Source: Actinomyces johnsonii (lineage in GTDB: Bacteria; Actinomycetota; Actinomycetes; Actinomycetales; Actinomycetaceae). Taken from it: a DNA stretch of 64,000 nt. The stretch lies in contig NZ_VICB01000010.1 of the NCBI RefSeq assembly GCF_006546835.1, positions 62,001-126,000 of the forward strand. The letters run 5' to 3'. Below, piece after piece: positions 53,266 to 62,670 of this stretch (its first letter is position 1; every line of letters begins with the position of its first letter). The notes beneath the pieces are model-generated. The model searched no databases and had not been told where the DNA came from. It saw only the letters and a program-made list of their open reading frames with translations. A program made the translations under genes and the position numbers.

Positions 53266-54210
53266 GTGACGAACGGTGATTCCCGCCCGCCCCACGGCCT
53301 GAGCAATAGCGCAGGAGCGAGTGGCGCGGGTAGTGCGGGTAGCGCGGTGGTGGGAAGGGTTCCGGCACCGCTGGTCTTCGTCGTCTCAGCCTTCTCCCAG
53401 TACCTCGGTGCGGGCCTGGCCGTCTCCCTGTTCTCGCTCATGCCCTCAACGACGGTGGCCTGGTGGCGCCTGGTGGTGGGTGCCACCGTGCTCATGGCAC
53501 TTCGATGTCCTTGGCGCCGGAGCTGGACACCCAAGGCGCTGGCGCTGGCCGCTGCCTTCGGGACGGCCACGGCCACCATGAACGTCATCTTCTACGCGGC
53601 GATCTCACTGCTTCCGCTGGGGGCGGTCGTCTCCCTGGAGTTCCTCGGGCCGGTCGCCGTCGCCGCCTTCACGGGGCGCGGGTGGCGGCCGCGCTGCTCC
53701 GCGGTGCTGGCACTACTGGGAGTCGTGTCCATCTCCGGGCTTGGCGTCGACGTGGGCGAGCCGGATCAGAGGACGGGGGTCGTACTCGCGCTGGCGGCCG
53801 GTGCGGCCTGGGCGGGCTACATCCTTCTGGGGCGACGTGTGGCCTCGGCCGGGGCCGGGATCGACTCGCTCGCTGTGGGCATGGTGTTCGGTGCGCTGGT
53901 CTACGCTCCCTTCGCCGTCGGCACGGCTGCCGGCGCCCTGGCGTCGGTAAGGTCGACGGCGATGGCGCTGGGAGTCGGGCTGCTGTCGACCGCGGTGCCC
54001 TACGGACTCGATCAAGTGGTGCTCAAACGGCTCGGGACAGATACCTTCGCGCTCCTGTCCTCACTCATGCCGGCGACGTCGATGCTGGTGGGAGTGGTGG
54101 TGCTGGGCCAGCTGCCCAGCGGCTGGGAGGTCACCGGGCTCGTGCTGGTTTCGGTGGCCGTTGCCCTGGCCAGCGCGGACGGCCGCGCGCCGCGCCCTGC
54201 GAGTCACTGA
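53266..54210 (+). CDS. EamA/DMT family transporter
   Basis: 314 residues, ten TM helices after a Gly/Ser/Ala-rich 35-residue tail. Two EamA repeats: VFVVSAFSQYLGAGLAVSLF, ISLLPLGAVVSLEFLGPVAV, then GYILLGRRVASAG-like start of repeat two and YGLDQVVLKRLGTDTFALLS, PATSMLVGVVVLGQLPSGWE. Resembles RhtA-type threonine/homoserine exporters. GTG start, with no strong binding site. Substrate not determinable. Confidence 0.88.
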   Translation: MTNGDSRPPHGLSNSAGASGAGSAGSAVVGRVPAPLVFVVSAFSQYLGAGLAVSLFSLMPSTTVAWWRLVVGATVLMALRCPWRRSWTPKALALAAAFGTATATMNVIFYAAISLLPLGAVVSLEFLGPVAVAAFTGRGWRPRCSAVLALLGVVSISGLGVDVGEPDQRTGVVLALAAGAAWAGYILLGRRVASAGAGIDSLAVGMVFGALVYAPFAVGTAAGALASVRSTAMALGVGLLSTAVPYGLDQVVLKRLGTDTFALLSSLMPATSMLVGVVVLGQLPSGWEVTGLVLVSVAVALASADGRAPRPASH

Positions 54211-54220
54211 GGAAGGGGCG

Positions 54221-54934
54221 TCAAGCCTCGAGGAAGCCGCGCAGACCGCGCTCGAGCAGGGCGCCGCGCACCTCGGCGACGAGGTCTCGCATGGAGGACT
54301 CCGCCGTCGCGGCGTCGCCAGCAGCGATCGCGCCGGCGACTCGCTCGTGGAGCTCGAGCGCCTCAGGCTGGGGCACCTGTACCCGGCCGGTGAGCCTGGC
54401 TCTCCCGGAGAGCACCTCCGCGACGATGCCGGTCAGCGCCTTGAAGGTGTCGTTGTGGCTGGCTTCCAGGACGAGGCTGTGGAAGGCGATGTCGTCGTCG
54501 AGATAGGATGCGACGTTCCCGGTAGCGCCCTTGGCCCGGATCTCGGCCGCCAGCGCCAACAGCCCGGAGCGCTGCTCCTCGGTGGCTCGGCGGGCGGCCG
54601 CCGCCGCGGCGACCGGCTCGATGGCGGCGCGCAGCTCGGTCAGGGCGCCGAGCTTGGGGCCGTGCGGATCGGCCTCGAGCTGCCAGCGCACGAGCTCGGG
54701 CGCAAGGGCTGACCAGTGCTCGCGCGGCTGAACCACGATGCCCACCCGACGTCGCGAGGCGACGATGCCGATGGACTCCAAGGTGTGGACGCAATCGCGC
54801 GCCAGTGTCCGGGAGACGCCGTAACGGGACTGGATTGCCTCCAGCGTCAGGCTCTGGCCCGGCGCCATCTCCCCGGTCACGATGGCGCGCCCGAGGGAGT
54901 CGAGGACGTCGCGACGTCGGTCAGTGGAGGGCAT
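54221..54934 (-). CDS. GntR/FadR-type regulator, probable gluconate repressor
   Basis: 237 residues. N-terminal winged HTH: LGRAIVTGEMAPGQSLTLEA, YGVSRTLARDCVHTLESIGI. C-terminal FCD ligand domain with metal-type His residues in DDDIAFHSLVLEASHND and LELHERVAGAIAAGD. Divergent from gluconate kinase and permease genes, so it most likely represses them and responds to gluconate or 6-phosphogluconate. Confidence 0.9.
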   Translation of the reverse strand: MPSTDRRRDVLDSLGRAIVTGEMAPGQSLTLEAIQSRYGVSRTLARDCVHTLESIGIVASRRRVGIVVQPREHWSALAPELVRWQLEADPHGPKLGALTELRAAIEPVAAAAAARRATEEQRSGLLALAAEIRAKGATGNVASYLDDDIAFHSLVLEASHNDTFKALTGIVAEVLSGRARLTGRVQVPQPEALELHERVAGAIAAGDAATAESSMRDLVAEVRGALLERGLRGFLEA

Positions 54935-54988
54935 AGGTGGGCTTCCGGAGGAGTGGCGCGAGATGTTTGTGGGAGATGCTATCCGACC

Positions 54989-55025
54989 CTTTTAAAAGTA
55001 CTACGTTTGAGGTATATTCGTCGTA
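54989..55025. promoter_or_regulatory. gnt promoter/operator region
   Basis: CTTTTAAAAG palindrome at 54989-54998, then TACTACG-13-CGTCGTA (54999-55025, one mismatch). The -10 box TATATT (55013-55018) of gntK lies inside the second dyad. AT-rich island between divergent genes. Confidence 0.5.
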
Positions 55026-55060
55026 TCAGTTCACGACAATGGCGTCATCAAGGAGCAGAC

Positions 55061-55588
55061 ATGAGCCGATCCGTCGAGCACCTCGTCCTCATGGGGGTCT
55101 CCGGCTGCGGCAAGACCACAGCCGCACTCAACCTTCACAACGCTCTGGGCTGGCCCGTCGCCGAGGCCGACGACTTCCACCCCGAGGCCAACATCGACAA
55201 GATGAGCCGCGGCATCGCCCTGACCGACGAGGACCGCTGGCCCTGGCTGGAATCCATGCGCGACTGGATGAGCGAGCGCGCCGCCGATGGCGTCAAGACG
55301 ATCGTCACGTGCTCAGCGCTCAAGCGCTCCTACCGCGACCTGCTCTCCTGCGCGCAGGGCCGGGTCTTCTTTATCCACCTGCTCGCCCAACCCGAGGAGC
55401 TCCAGGAGCGCATGGCCCACCGCGAGGGGCACTTCATGCCCCCGAGCCTGCTGCCGTCCCAGTTCGCCGCCCTCGAGCCCCTGTCCGACGACGAGGACGG
55501 CGTCACCGTGGTCTCGCGGGCGACGCCGGAAGAGACCTTCGAGGCAATCCTCGCCGCACTCGAGCAGGCTTCGGCCGACGCTGGCTGA
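55061..55588 (+). CDS. gntK: Gluconokinase
   Basis: 175 residues, cytoplasmic. Phosphorylates gluconate to 6-phosphogluconate. P-loop LMGVSGCGKTTAA (8-20), EADDFHPEANIDKMSRGIAL, DEDRWPWLESMRDWM, VTCSALKRSYRDLL, REGHFMPPSLLPSQFAALE. ATG with AAGGAG 5 bases upstream. Followed by gntP. Confidence 0.95.
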   Translation: MSRSVEHLVLMGVSGCGKTTAALNLHNALGWPVAEADDFHPEANIDKMSRGIALTDEDRWPWLESMRDWMSERAADGVKTIVTCSALKRSYRDLLSCAQGRVFFIHLLAQPEELQERMAHREGHFMPPSLLPSQFAALEPLSDDEDGVTVVSRATPEETFEAILAALEQASADAG

Positions 55589-55725
55589 GCGCCGATCTTC
55601 GCTGATAGCCGCTGGCGCCCACGTCAACCAACCGAGGCGCGCGGCGCACATTCAACCCGGCCCGCCGAACCCGGCATGCGCACACCTCGTCCTCACTCCA
55701 CCTCCCGACGACAACGGAGACAACA

Positions 55726-57138
55726 ATGACGTTCACTCTTCCGGCTCAACCGGTCGTGCTGCCGGCAGCCGACACCGTGAGCCACACGGACAATCACACG
55801 CAGCTCATCGCGGCCGCTCTGCTCGGCATCGCCACGATCATCGTGCTCATCGTCTGGCGCAAGATGCACCCCTTCCTCGCGCTGACGCTGGGCTCGGCGG
55901 TCCTGGCCGTCGTCGCCGGCATCCCGCTGGCCGACACCTTTACCGCCTTCACCAAGGGAATGGGCTCCACGATCGGTGACGTGGGCACCCTCATCGCCTT
56001 CGGGGCGATCATCGGCCGCCTCCTCATCGACTCCGGCGGTGCCGACCAGATCGTCGACACCGTCCTGGCCCGCGCTCCCGGCCCCCGCCTTCCCTGGGCG
56101 ATGGCGCTCATCGCCTTCGTCGTCGGCATCCCGCTGTTTTTCGAGGTCGGCATCGTCCTGCTCATCCCCGTGGTCATGATCGTCGCCCGGCGGGCCCACC
56201 AGCCGCTCATTGCGCTGGGCGTGCCCGCCCTGGCCGGCCTGTCCGCGCTCCACGGCCTCGTGCCGCCGCACCCCGGACCGCTCATCGCCATCAACGCCGT
56301 CAAGGCCGACTTGGGGCTCACCCTCGGACTGGGGCTGCTGGTCGCCGTACCCACGGTCATCATCTCCGGGCCCATCGCGGCCCGCTTCATGGCCAGGTGG
56401 GTACCGATTGAGGCGCCCGAGCCACTGGGGGCCTCGGATGAGGAGCACGGGGGACCGCGACCCTCCTTCGCAACCTCGATCGTGGTGGTTCTGCTGCCCG
56501 TGGGACTCATGCTTCTGCGTACTGTCGTCGAGACCCTCGTCCCCGAGGGCAGCGACAACCTGGTAGTCCACGCAGCCCTATTCGTGGGCAAGCCGATTGT
56601 CGCCCTGCTGATCACGGTCCTGGCCGCCATGTACCTCTTCGGGGCCCGCCTAGGGCTGGGTGCCGACGACGTCAGCGGACGGGTCGGGGCCTCGCTCGCA
56701 CCCATCGCCGGGATCCTGCTCATCGTCGGGGCCGGGGGAGGATTCAAGCAGACCCTTGTCGACTCAGGGATCGCCAACATCATCGCTGCCTGGATCCAGC
56801 AGGCGGCCGTGCCCGCCCTCCTGGCCGGATGGCTCGTGGCCGTCGCCGTGCGCCTGGCCACGGGATCGGCGACCGTCGCCACCATCACCGCGGCCGGCAT
56901 CATGGCGCCGCTGACCACTCACATGCCACGGGTCGAGGTCGCTCTTCTCGTCCTGGCGATCGGCGCGGGCTCAGTGTTCCTCTCCCACGTCAACGACGCC
57001 GGCTTCTGGTTGGTCAAGGAGTACTTCGGGATGACCGTGGGGCAGACCTTCAAGACCTGGTCGCTGATGGAGACGATCCTGTCCGTGGTCGCCATGGTCG
57101 CGATCGGCCTCCTCGCACTCGTCCTGGGAGTCTTCTGA
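55726..57138 (+). CDS. gntP: Gluconate permease (GntP family)
   Basis: 470 residues, about 12-14 TM helices. GntP family features: LVWRK-like first loop, FTKGMGSTIGDVGTLIAFGAIIG split around 80-105, FFEVGIVLLIPVVMIVARR, SALHGLVPPHPGPLIAINAV, GSATVATITAAG, FLSHVNDAGFWLVKEYFGMT. ATG with GGAGA upstream. 137 bases after gntK and presumably under the same promoter. Confidence 0.94.
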   Translation: MTFTLPAQPVVLPAADTVSHTDNHTQLIAAALLGIATIIVLIVWRKMHPFLALTLGSAVLAVVAGIPLADTFTAFTKGMGSTIGDVGTLIAFGAIIGRLLIDSGGADQIVDTVLARAPGPRLPWAMALIAFVVGIPLFFEVGIVLLIPVVMIVARRAHQPLIALGVPALAGLSALHGLVPPHPGPLIAINAVKADLGLTLGLGLLVAVPTVIISGPIAARFMARWVPIEAPEPLGASDEEHGGPRPSFATSIVVVLLPVGLMLLRTVVETLVPEGSDNLVVHAALFVGKPIVALLITVLAAMYLFGARLGLGADDVSGRVGASLAPIAGILLIVGAGGGFKQTLVDSGIANIIAAWIQQAAVPALLAGWLVAVAVRLATGSATVATITAAGIMAPLTTHMPRVEVALLVLAIGAGSVFLSHVNDAGFWLVKEYFGMTVGQTFKTWSLMETILSVVAMVAIGLLALVLGVF

Positions 57139-57368
57139 CCAGCCGCTGAAGTATGTGAGCGGCGTCCTTGGGGAACGGTGATATCTCGGGCAGGATGGCG
57201 TTCTGGTCCGGGCGCCGCCCGGTCTGGCTGGTGCCCCGGTCCCGGCGCGCGTCAACTCATCTGACGCCTCGCGCCGTCGAGCCGCGTACGCCGGCACCTC
57301 ACGCACCGACGCGCACGCCGCCAGCGACTCGCGCCGGCGTGCTCGCGGTCCCAACCGACAGGACCCTC

Positions 57369-58883
57369 GTGGCCGCACACCGCACCTCCGCCTCCCACCG
57401 CTTCGCCTCCGGGAAGACCCCGGCCGCCGGGGAGGCCACCTTCACCTCCCTCGGCCTGGACTCCGACCTGGCCACCGACCTCGACTCGCGCGGTTTCACC
57501 GCGCCCTTCCCCATTCAGGCCGCCACCCTGCCCGACACCCTCGCCGGGCGCGATGTGCTCGGCCGCGGCCGTACCGGATCGGGCAAGACCCTGGCCTTCA
57601 GCCTCCCGCTGGTCCAGCGCTTGGCCCAGCAGGACAAGGCCCGCCCCGGCCACCCCATTGGCCTGGTCCTGGCCCCCACCCGCGAGCTCGCCCTCCAGAT
57701 CGCCGAGGTCATCGAGCCCCTGGCCCGCGTGGTCGATATGGACGTGACCACCATCTTCGGCGGCGTCTCGGCCAAGCCCCAGGAGAAGGCCCTCAAGGCG
57801 GGGGTCGACGTCGTCGTCGCCTGCCCCGGCAGGCTCCTGGACCTCATGGGGCAAGGGCTCATCGAGCTCGACGAGGTCGAGATCACCGTCCTGGACGAGG
57901 CCGACCACATGGCCGACCTCGGCTTCCTGCCCAATGTCCGCCGCATCCTGCGCGCCACCCCGCAGCGCGGCCAGCGCATGCTGTTCTCCGCCACCCTGGA
58001 CAACGGCGTGGACACACTGGTCAAGGAGTTCCTCCACAACCCGCTCCAGCACTCCGTGGACCCCTCGACCTCGCCGGTGGACGCCATGGCCCACCGCGTG
58101 TGGATGGTCGCGGACAAGACCGCCAAAGACGGCATCGTGCGGCGCCTGGCCTCCGGAGAGGGACAGCGCATCCTGTTCACCCGCACCAAGCACCTCGCCC
58201 GGCGCCTGGCCCGCAAGCTCGTCCAGGCCGGCATCCCCGCCGTCGAGCTGCAGGGGAACATGAGTCAGAATGCGCGCGAGCGCGCCATGCGGGCCTTCTC
58301 CACCGGGCAGGTCCACGTCATGGTCGCCACCGACATCGCCGCCCGGGGGATCGACGTCTCCGGCGTCGAGCTCGTCGTCCACGTCGACCCGCCCGCCGAG
58401 CACAAGGCCTACCTGCACCGCTCCGGGCGCACCGCCCGCGCCGGGGCAGCCGGGAGTGTCGTCACCCTCGTCTTGCCCGAGCAGGGCCGTGACGTCCAGG
58501 TCCTGCTCAAGAAGGCGCGTATCCGCGCGGACATCGAGCGCATCCGGCCCGACGACGACGCCGTGGCTGCCCTCGTGGGGCGGGTCGCCGACGCCGTCGC
58601 GATCGAGGACATGCCTGAGGGCGTGGCCGTCAAGGGCGGCAGCCCCAGCGGGCGGGCCTCCACCGGCCGGCCGGGACACGGCCACGGCGAGGCGGGACGG
58701 GGACGATCCGGGCGCGCTGGCCGTAGCGGGGGCGGCGGTCACGGTCGCGGGGCCAAGAACAGCGGGCGGGCAGCCGGTCAGGGCGGCCGAGGCGGCGGAC
58801 GCGGCCATGGTTCCCGGCGGGGCGGCGGCGCCTCGCGCTCAGGGCAATCCCGGCGAGGGCGCGCCTCCGGCGGGCAGGGCTGA
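57369..58883 (+). CDS. DEAD-box RNA helicase with RGG-type tail
   Basis: About 504 residues from the GTG at 57369 (ACAGGA just upstream); an in-frame ATG at 57168 would add 67 Arg/Pro-rich residues. Q motif FTAPFPIQAATLPDTLAGRD, Walker A GRGRTGSGKTLAF, PTRELALQI, VACPGRLLDLM, LDEADHMADLGF, LFSATL, then VATDIAARGIDVSG and HRSGRTARAG. C-terminal ~85 residues are Gly/Arg/Ser-rich (GRGRSGRAGRSGGGG). Likely acts in ribosome assembly or mRNA turnover. Confidence 0.93.
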   Translation: MAAHRTSASHRFASGKTPAAGEATFTSLGLDSDLATDLDSRGFTAPFPIQAATLPDTLAGRDVLGRGRTGSGKTLAFSLPLVQRLAQQDKARPGHPIGLVLAPTRELALQIAEVIEPLARVVDMDVTTIFGGVSAKPQEKALKAGVDVVVACPGRLLDLMGQGLIELDEVEITVLDEADHMADLGFLPNVRRILRATPQRGQRMLFSATLDNGVDTLVKEFLHNPLQHSVDPSTSPVDAMAHRVWMVADKTAKDGIVRRLASGEGQRILFTRTKHLARRLARKLVQAGIPAVELQGNMSQNARERAMRAFSTGQVHVMVATDIAARGIDVSGVELVVHVDPPAEHKAYLHRSGRTARAGAAGSVVTLVLPEQGRDVQVLLKKARIRADIERIRPDDDAVAALVGRVADAVAIEDMPEGVAVKGGSPSGRASTGRPGHGHGEAGRGRSGRAGRSGGGGHGRGAKNSGRAAGQGGRGGGRGHGSRRGGGASRSGQSRRGRASGGQG

Positions 58884-59195
58884 TCGAGCGAATTGATCGA
58901 GGACTCAACCTGTCTGTACCGGGGCCGACGTCGACAGCAGTGCGACTGACCTCGTTGATACTGTCTCAACCTTCGATATCAATAGGAAATGCTGGGTGCC
59001 GCCGATGGCCTCCGCTGTGATCGCATTATTCATCTACTAAAGTGGAGCGAGACGAAGGTAGGACTGATCGCGCCAATTGTCGGAATCGCGTCAACACCAA
59101 AATCTCCTCAGGAATAATATTGCATTATTTCGGGCGGTAGATACACTAGGCTGGTGAGAACTCGGCCCCATTGGGTCTGGAAAGGTGGTTGGTCC
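58884..59195 (+). promoter_or_regulatory. AT-richer upstream region with -10 box of exported hydrolase-like gene
   Basis: About 310 bases with no credible gene. TAGGCT at 59147-59152 is a likely -10 box; the next gene starts at 59196 behind GGAAAGGTGG. Confidence 0.45.
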
Positions 59196-59969
59196 ATGTC
59201 TTGTTCACGTCGTTCTGCAATCGGAGCCACGGCTACTCTTATATTCACTGCTGCTCTCAGTCAGCAAATCGGAGTCGCGGCGGCGGAAGAACCCAGCTCG
59301 GAGGAGGCTGTGGTACCGGTGCGGTTCTTCCCAGGAAAAGGTGAGAAGGCTGGGCTGGTCATCTTCTTCGATGGTGATGGTCAAGCGTTGCACGACACCG
59401 ATGGCGGTGATGGCGAGGGGGTCAGAGGGGGCCTCTCCGGGTCCGGAAGTGTGGCTGGGCCGTCAACGGCCTACGGGTACGACGTGATTTCTATCCGCGC
59501 TCCCGGCGAAGAGGGGTCGTGGAGGAATAGCGGTCAAGGGGGCGTTGATTACGTCAAGACCGTGGTCCACGACGTTGCTGCGGAGCATGGTTCGAATACA
59601 AAATGCCTGTGGTTCGCCGGATATGCGAGCGGCTCTGACTTCATTACGCAAACAGTCTTCCCCGCGTTCGCGGAAGATTTGGAAGGCGGTGGACTCATTG
59701 TTTTCGCCGGCGGCGACTCGCCCAGTGAGACTCTTGTGTTCTCTGAACGAATCAAGTCGTCTTTATCTCTGAACTGGATTACAGGACGATACAGCGCTGG
59801 TGGGGGCAGTGGAGACCTCGATCGTGCCAGAAGAGGTATAAAGTATTATAAGGAGGCGGGTTTTAAGAATGTCTGGAAAGAGATCTCTCATGACAACCAC
59901 GTGTCCGTCATTAGGGTGTTTGGCCACTATGTGAATAGGAGGCTTCTGGCCTATGCGGGCAAACGGTAG
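59196..59969 (+). CDS. Exported alpha/beta-hydrolase-like protein lacking the usual nucleophile
   Basis: 257 residues. Signal peptide MSCSRRSAIGATATLIFTAA with a likely cut after VAAAE (about 30). A hydrolase-like core: LVIFFDGDGQALHD, RGGLSGSGSV, YGYDVISIRAPGEEGSW, and GHY near the end. The position of the nucleophile elbow reads G-Y-A-S-G (142-146), where the downstream paralog has G-Y-S-G-G: Ala144 replaces Ser. Ser145 or Ser147 are offset by one and three. The putative His (HDNH) is kept. Possibly a pseudoenzyme. GC content is lower than its paralog. Confidence 0.7.
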   Translation: MSCSRRSAIGATATLIFTAALSQQIGVAAAEEPSSEEAVVPVRFFPGKGEKAGLVIFFDGDGQALHDTDGGDGEGVRGGLSGSGSVAGPSTAYGYDVISIRAPGEEGSWRNSGQGGVDYVKTVVHDVAAEHGSNTKCLWFAGYASGSDFITQTVFPAFAEDLEGGGLIVFAGGDSPSETLVFSERIKSSLSLNWITGRYSAGGGSGDLDRARRGIKYYKEAGFKNVWKEISHDNHVSVIRVFGHYVNRRLLAYAGKR

Positions 59970-60060
59970 GCGCGTGATACTGATGGCCTGAGTGTGCGGG
60001 AGCGGGGCGCCGGTGCTACGGTCGAACGGCTGACCGTGATCGGGAAGGTGGGTGGAGAGC

Positions 60061-60957
60061 GTGGCGGCACACCTTTCGCGGCGGGCCCTGGCCGGGGCGA
60101 TGGCGGGTGTCATCCTGACCGGTTGCGCTCCGCAGGGGCCACATCAGCCGGCCGCGCACCCGACTCCACCGCCGCACCTGCGTTCGCGAGGGGCGAGCGT
60201 TGATCCGAGCCTGCGTCCGGCGCCGGAGGATCTTTCGATTCCCGCCGCGTTCTCCTACACCGACTCCGAGGGCGAGGCCTCCGACTGCATCTTCTACGCG
60301 ACCGCGGATGCGCCGGTGGGCCTGGTCGTCTACCTCGACGGCGACGGGCAGCCGTTCCACGGTCAGGGCGACCAGAGCCCGAGCGCGAGGTCCCGTGGCG
60401 GGCTGGCCGGCACTGGGGGAGTCGTCGAGGCTGCGGGTGCTCGCGGATACGACGTTGTCTCGGTGCGTTCTCCCGGAGATGATGAAGCCTGGTGGTTGGA
60501 TGACCAGGACGCCAAGGTCCGCTATCTGGAAGAGGCTCTCGACTATGTGGCCATCGAGTGCGGGGCCAATACGGAGCAGGTATGGTTCGTGGGGTACTCC
60601 GGCGGTTCGGAGTTCGTCAGCCAATGGTTCTTCCCCGCCTACGCCGAGCGCATGAACGGTGGGGGATTCGTTCTCTTCGGGGGCGGTGACGCACCTGACT
60701 CGAGCACCGTGACGTTCTCCGACGACGTCAAGGAACGACTTCGGCTCAACTGGGTGACCGGGACGCGCGACGTTCCCAGCGACAGCGCCGACGGGTTCGA
60801 CGGCATCGGGCGCGCCCGCAACAGCTTGGCCTACTACCGCTCCGCGGGCTTCCGTCACACCTGGAGCGAGTGGCCCGACGACGATCACGGCAGCATCACT
60901 GAGAAGTTCGGCCACTATGTTGGGCGTGTTCTCGATGCTGCTGCAAGCGGAAAATGA
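60061..60957 (+). CDS. Alpha/beta-hydrolase-like lipoprotein, paralog of the preceding gene
   Basis: 298 residues from the GTG at 60061 (another GTG at 60052). Lipobox VILTGC, Cys22, after MAAHLSRRALAGAMAGVILT. Core shared with the preceding protein: LVVYLDGDGQPFHG, RGGLAGTGGVVEAAGARGYD, VRSPGDDEAWW, then WFVGYSGGSEFVSQWF with the GxSxG elbow (Ser180), FVLFGGGDAP, LRLNWVTG, and WPDDDHGSITEKFGHY with the His. Probable secreted esterase-like enzyme; substrate unknown. Tandem duplication with the gene 91 bases upstream. Confidence 0.75.
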   Translation: MAAHLSRRALAGAMAGVILTGCAPQGPHQPAAHPTPPPHLRSRGASVDPSLRPAPEDLSIPAAFSYTDSEGEASDCIFYATADAPVGLVVYLDGDGQPFHGQGDQSPSARSRGGLAGTGGVVEAAGARGYDVVSVRSPGDDEAWWLDDQDAKVRYLEEALDYVAIECGANTEQVWFVGYSGGSEFVSQWFFPAYAERMNGGGFVLFGGGDAPDSSTVTFSDDVKERLRLNWVTGTRDVPSDSADGFDGIGRARNSLAYYRSAGFRHTWSEWPDDDHGSITEKFGHYVGRVLDAAASGK

Positions 60958-61391
60958 CAAAGCTGCCTCGGAGGTTGGACGGTGAGTCTCCAGAGCAGTC
61001 TGCGATCCGTAAGGCGCGGTCTTCAGATCCGGGTATGTCATTGTGACTGCGTGAGCTGTGCTCGCATCCGGCCACCTGGGCTGGCGCCGATCAAGCCCGG
61101 CTCAACATGAGCGTCCTCTCCCGCCCCCGCTGGACTGGGCGTCCACCCCACGTGGATCGGTGCCACCTGAGCTCACCTGATTCCAGCAACCATCACGCAG
61201 CCCGAAACCATGTGCTGGCAGGGCACTGGGATACTGCTTTTGGCCTGTTCCGGGTGCCCCACTTCCTATGCTCATTGTGGTCCACGGATCTCGCGGGCAG
61301 TCCCACCGGAGGTACCGAGCCCCCTTGGCGGGCGTCCTTGATGCGACTCGTCGAGGTGCAGACATGACAGAGCAGCGCTGGCCATCATGGT
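60958..61391. other. Intergenic region with no confident gene
   Basis: About 430 bases. Frames on both strands (for example minus 61102-61431) lack ribosome sites and have Ser/Gly/Pro/Arg-biased, non-protein-like translations. Nothing else recognised. Confidence 0.35.
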
Positions 61392-61425
61392 GGGGAGTCA
61401 CCCGGGTACAATCGGGTGACTCCCC
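61392..61425 (-). terminator. Hairpin terminator
   Basis: Perfect 13-bp stem (61392-61404 with 61413-61425), 8-nt loop, just downstream of the minus-strand HTH gene. Confidence 0.78.
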
Positions 61426-61440
61426 AGGCAAGCAATCGGC

Positions 61441-61944
61441 TTAGCTGAACCAGTTGCTCAGGGCATCCGCAAGGGCGCTGGCGGTCAGGACCAGGCGGGC
61501 GGCGTAGTTCACTGCTTCGCCCACCTTCCGGACCGTTACCTTGCACTTGTGGGCTATGATGTGTTGGTCCACCTGCTTGGACGCGGACTCGCTTTGCCTG
61601 TGGGGTCCGGTCGGACGAGATCCTTGCGAGCCGTTTCTGGGGGCGCCCCAGTCGGGTGCAGCACCTATATGAACCTGATAGACGTCCGTCAACCGAAGCG
61701 TATCGGTCGACTCATCCATCGCCCACCGGTACTCATGCGTCAGCAGCCCCAGTTTCTCCAGATGCCCCAGGCAATGACGCAACGTCGATGGCGATGTCCC
61801 CATCATGTGGGCAAGTCGATCTTGTGACAGCCGCACGCAGTCACGATCATCCGCATGCTCCGCTAAGACCAGAAGCAGCAACCTCTCCAGTGGCTCCAGG
61901 CCTCGCACCTTGTGAACAGCCCAATGTGACGCCTTGAAACTCAC
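61441..61944 (-). CDS. Helix-turn-helix protein of phage/plasmid type
   Basis: 167 residues; GTG start with AAAGGAGAG upstream on the minus strand. N-terminal winged-HTH: ASHWAVHKVRGLEPLERLLL, LAEHADDRDCVRLSQDRLAH, GTSPSTLRHCLGHLEKLGLL. This pattern is typical of helix-turn-helix proteins used by actinobacterial prophages and integrative elements in replication or regulation. The C-terminal half is polar, then helical. Stands alone before a terminator. Confidence 0.68.
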   Translation of the reverse strand: MSFKASHWAVHKVRGLEPLERLLLLVLAEHADDRDCVRLSQDRLAHMMGTSPSTLRHCLGHLEKLGLLTHEYRWAMDESTDTLRLTDVYQVHIGAAPDWGAPRNGSQGSRPTGPHRQSESASKQVDQHIIAHKCKVTVRKVGEAVNYAARLVLTASALADALSNWFS

Positions 61945-62670
61945 GCCAGCTCTCCTTTCATCAACGCCGGCACTACGCCAGCAGAATTGCTTTCACCTAG
62001 GACGACGACCGGGGTGAGCACATTGCGACCCCGCGGCCCAGAAGCAGCGCCTTACTGCTCCCACCTACATCCGTGCCGACGTGCGCCACGCCCTATCCGA
62101 ACTGACGAGCTCAACATCGAACCCGTGCTCAACCCCCAAGAAACTAGCCCCAAGTGGTCCGTCACAGCTCCACCTCAGAGGGCTGCACCAACATGCACTC
62201 CAGGCCTCAGGCTGGATAATCTCGTTGCTTCTTGTGGTGAGGGGGAGTAGGCGCCAGTTGCCTGCGTCCCGGGTGTGAAGAAGGCGCCGGCCCTCGGCAC
62301 ACAGCCGCAGCACACCGCAGTACCTCCTATCCAGGCAACCGCCAGGAGGGCCGAGGGTTCGAACAGCCAGCAGCACCATGGCTCCAGATCCAGCGCATGC
62401 CAGTAGGACTCAGGAGAAAACACCATCACGACCACCTCGAACCTCGCCGCAGGAATACTTGTCGTAGGTCACAGGAACAATTGGGGACGTGTGGGAGGAC
62501 GCCAGCCTGGGCGCCCTCCCACCCCGGCCAGGCGACGCACCACCGCCACCCGGCCACCAGGACCAGCAGAAACCACCTACCGACCCCATAAGGGCGACAA
62601 CGGACCAACCGCCACGCCCCACTGAAGCAACGACGGAACCGCCGCCGTGCTCCAAGAAAGGAGAGCCACC
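61945..62670. other. Intergenic region, probably mobile-element backbone
   Basis: About 730 bases with no confident gene. A minus-strand frame from an ATG at 62426 to 62175 (84 residues, Cys/Ala/Trp-rich: YWHALDLEPWCCWLFEPS) has GAGGTGG 5 bases upstream and could be a small gene. A second minus frame (62379-62065) has no binding site. Confidence 0.3.

Noticed and set aside
61102-61431. A 109-residue minus-strand gene
   Set aside because: It crosses the hairpin terminator and has a Ser/Gly/Pro/Arg-biased translation.
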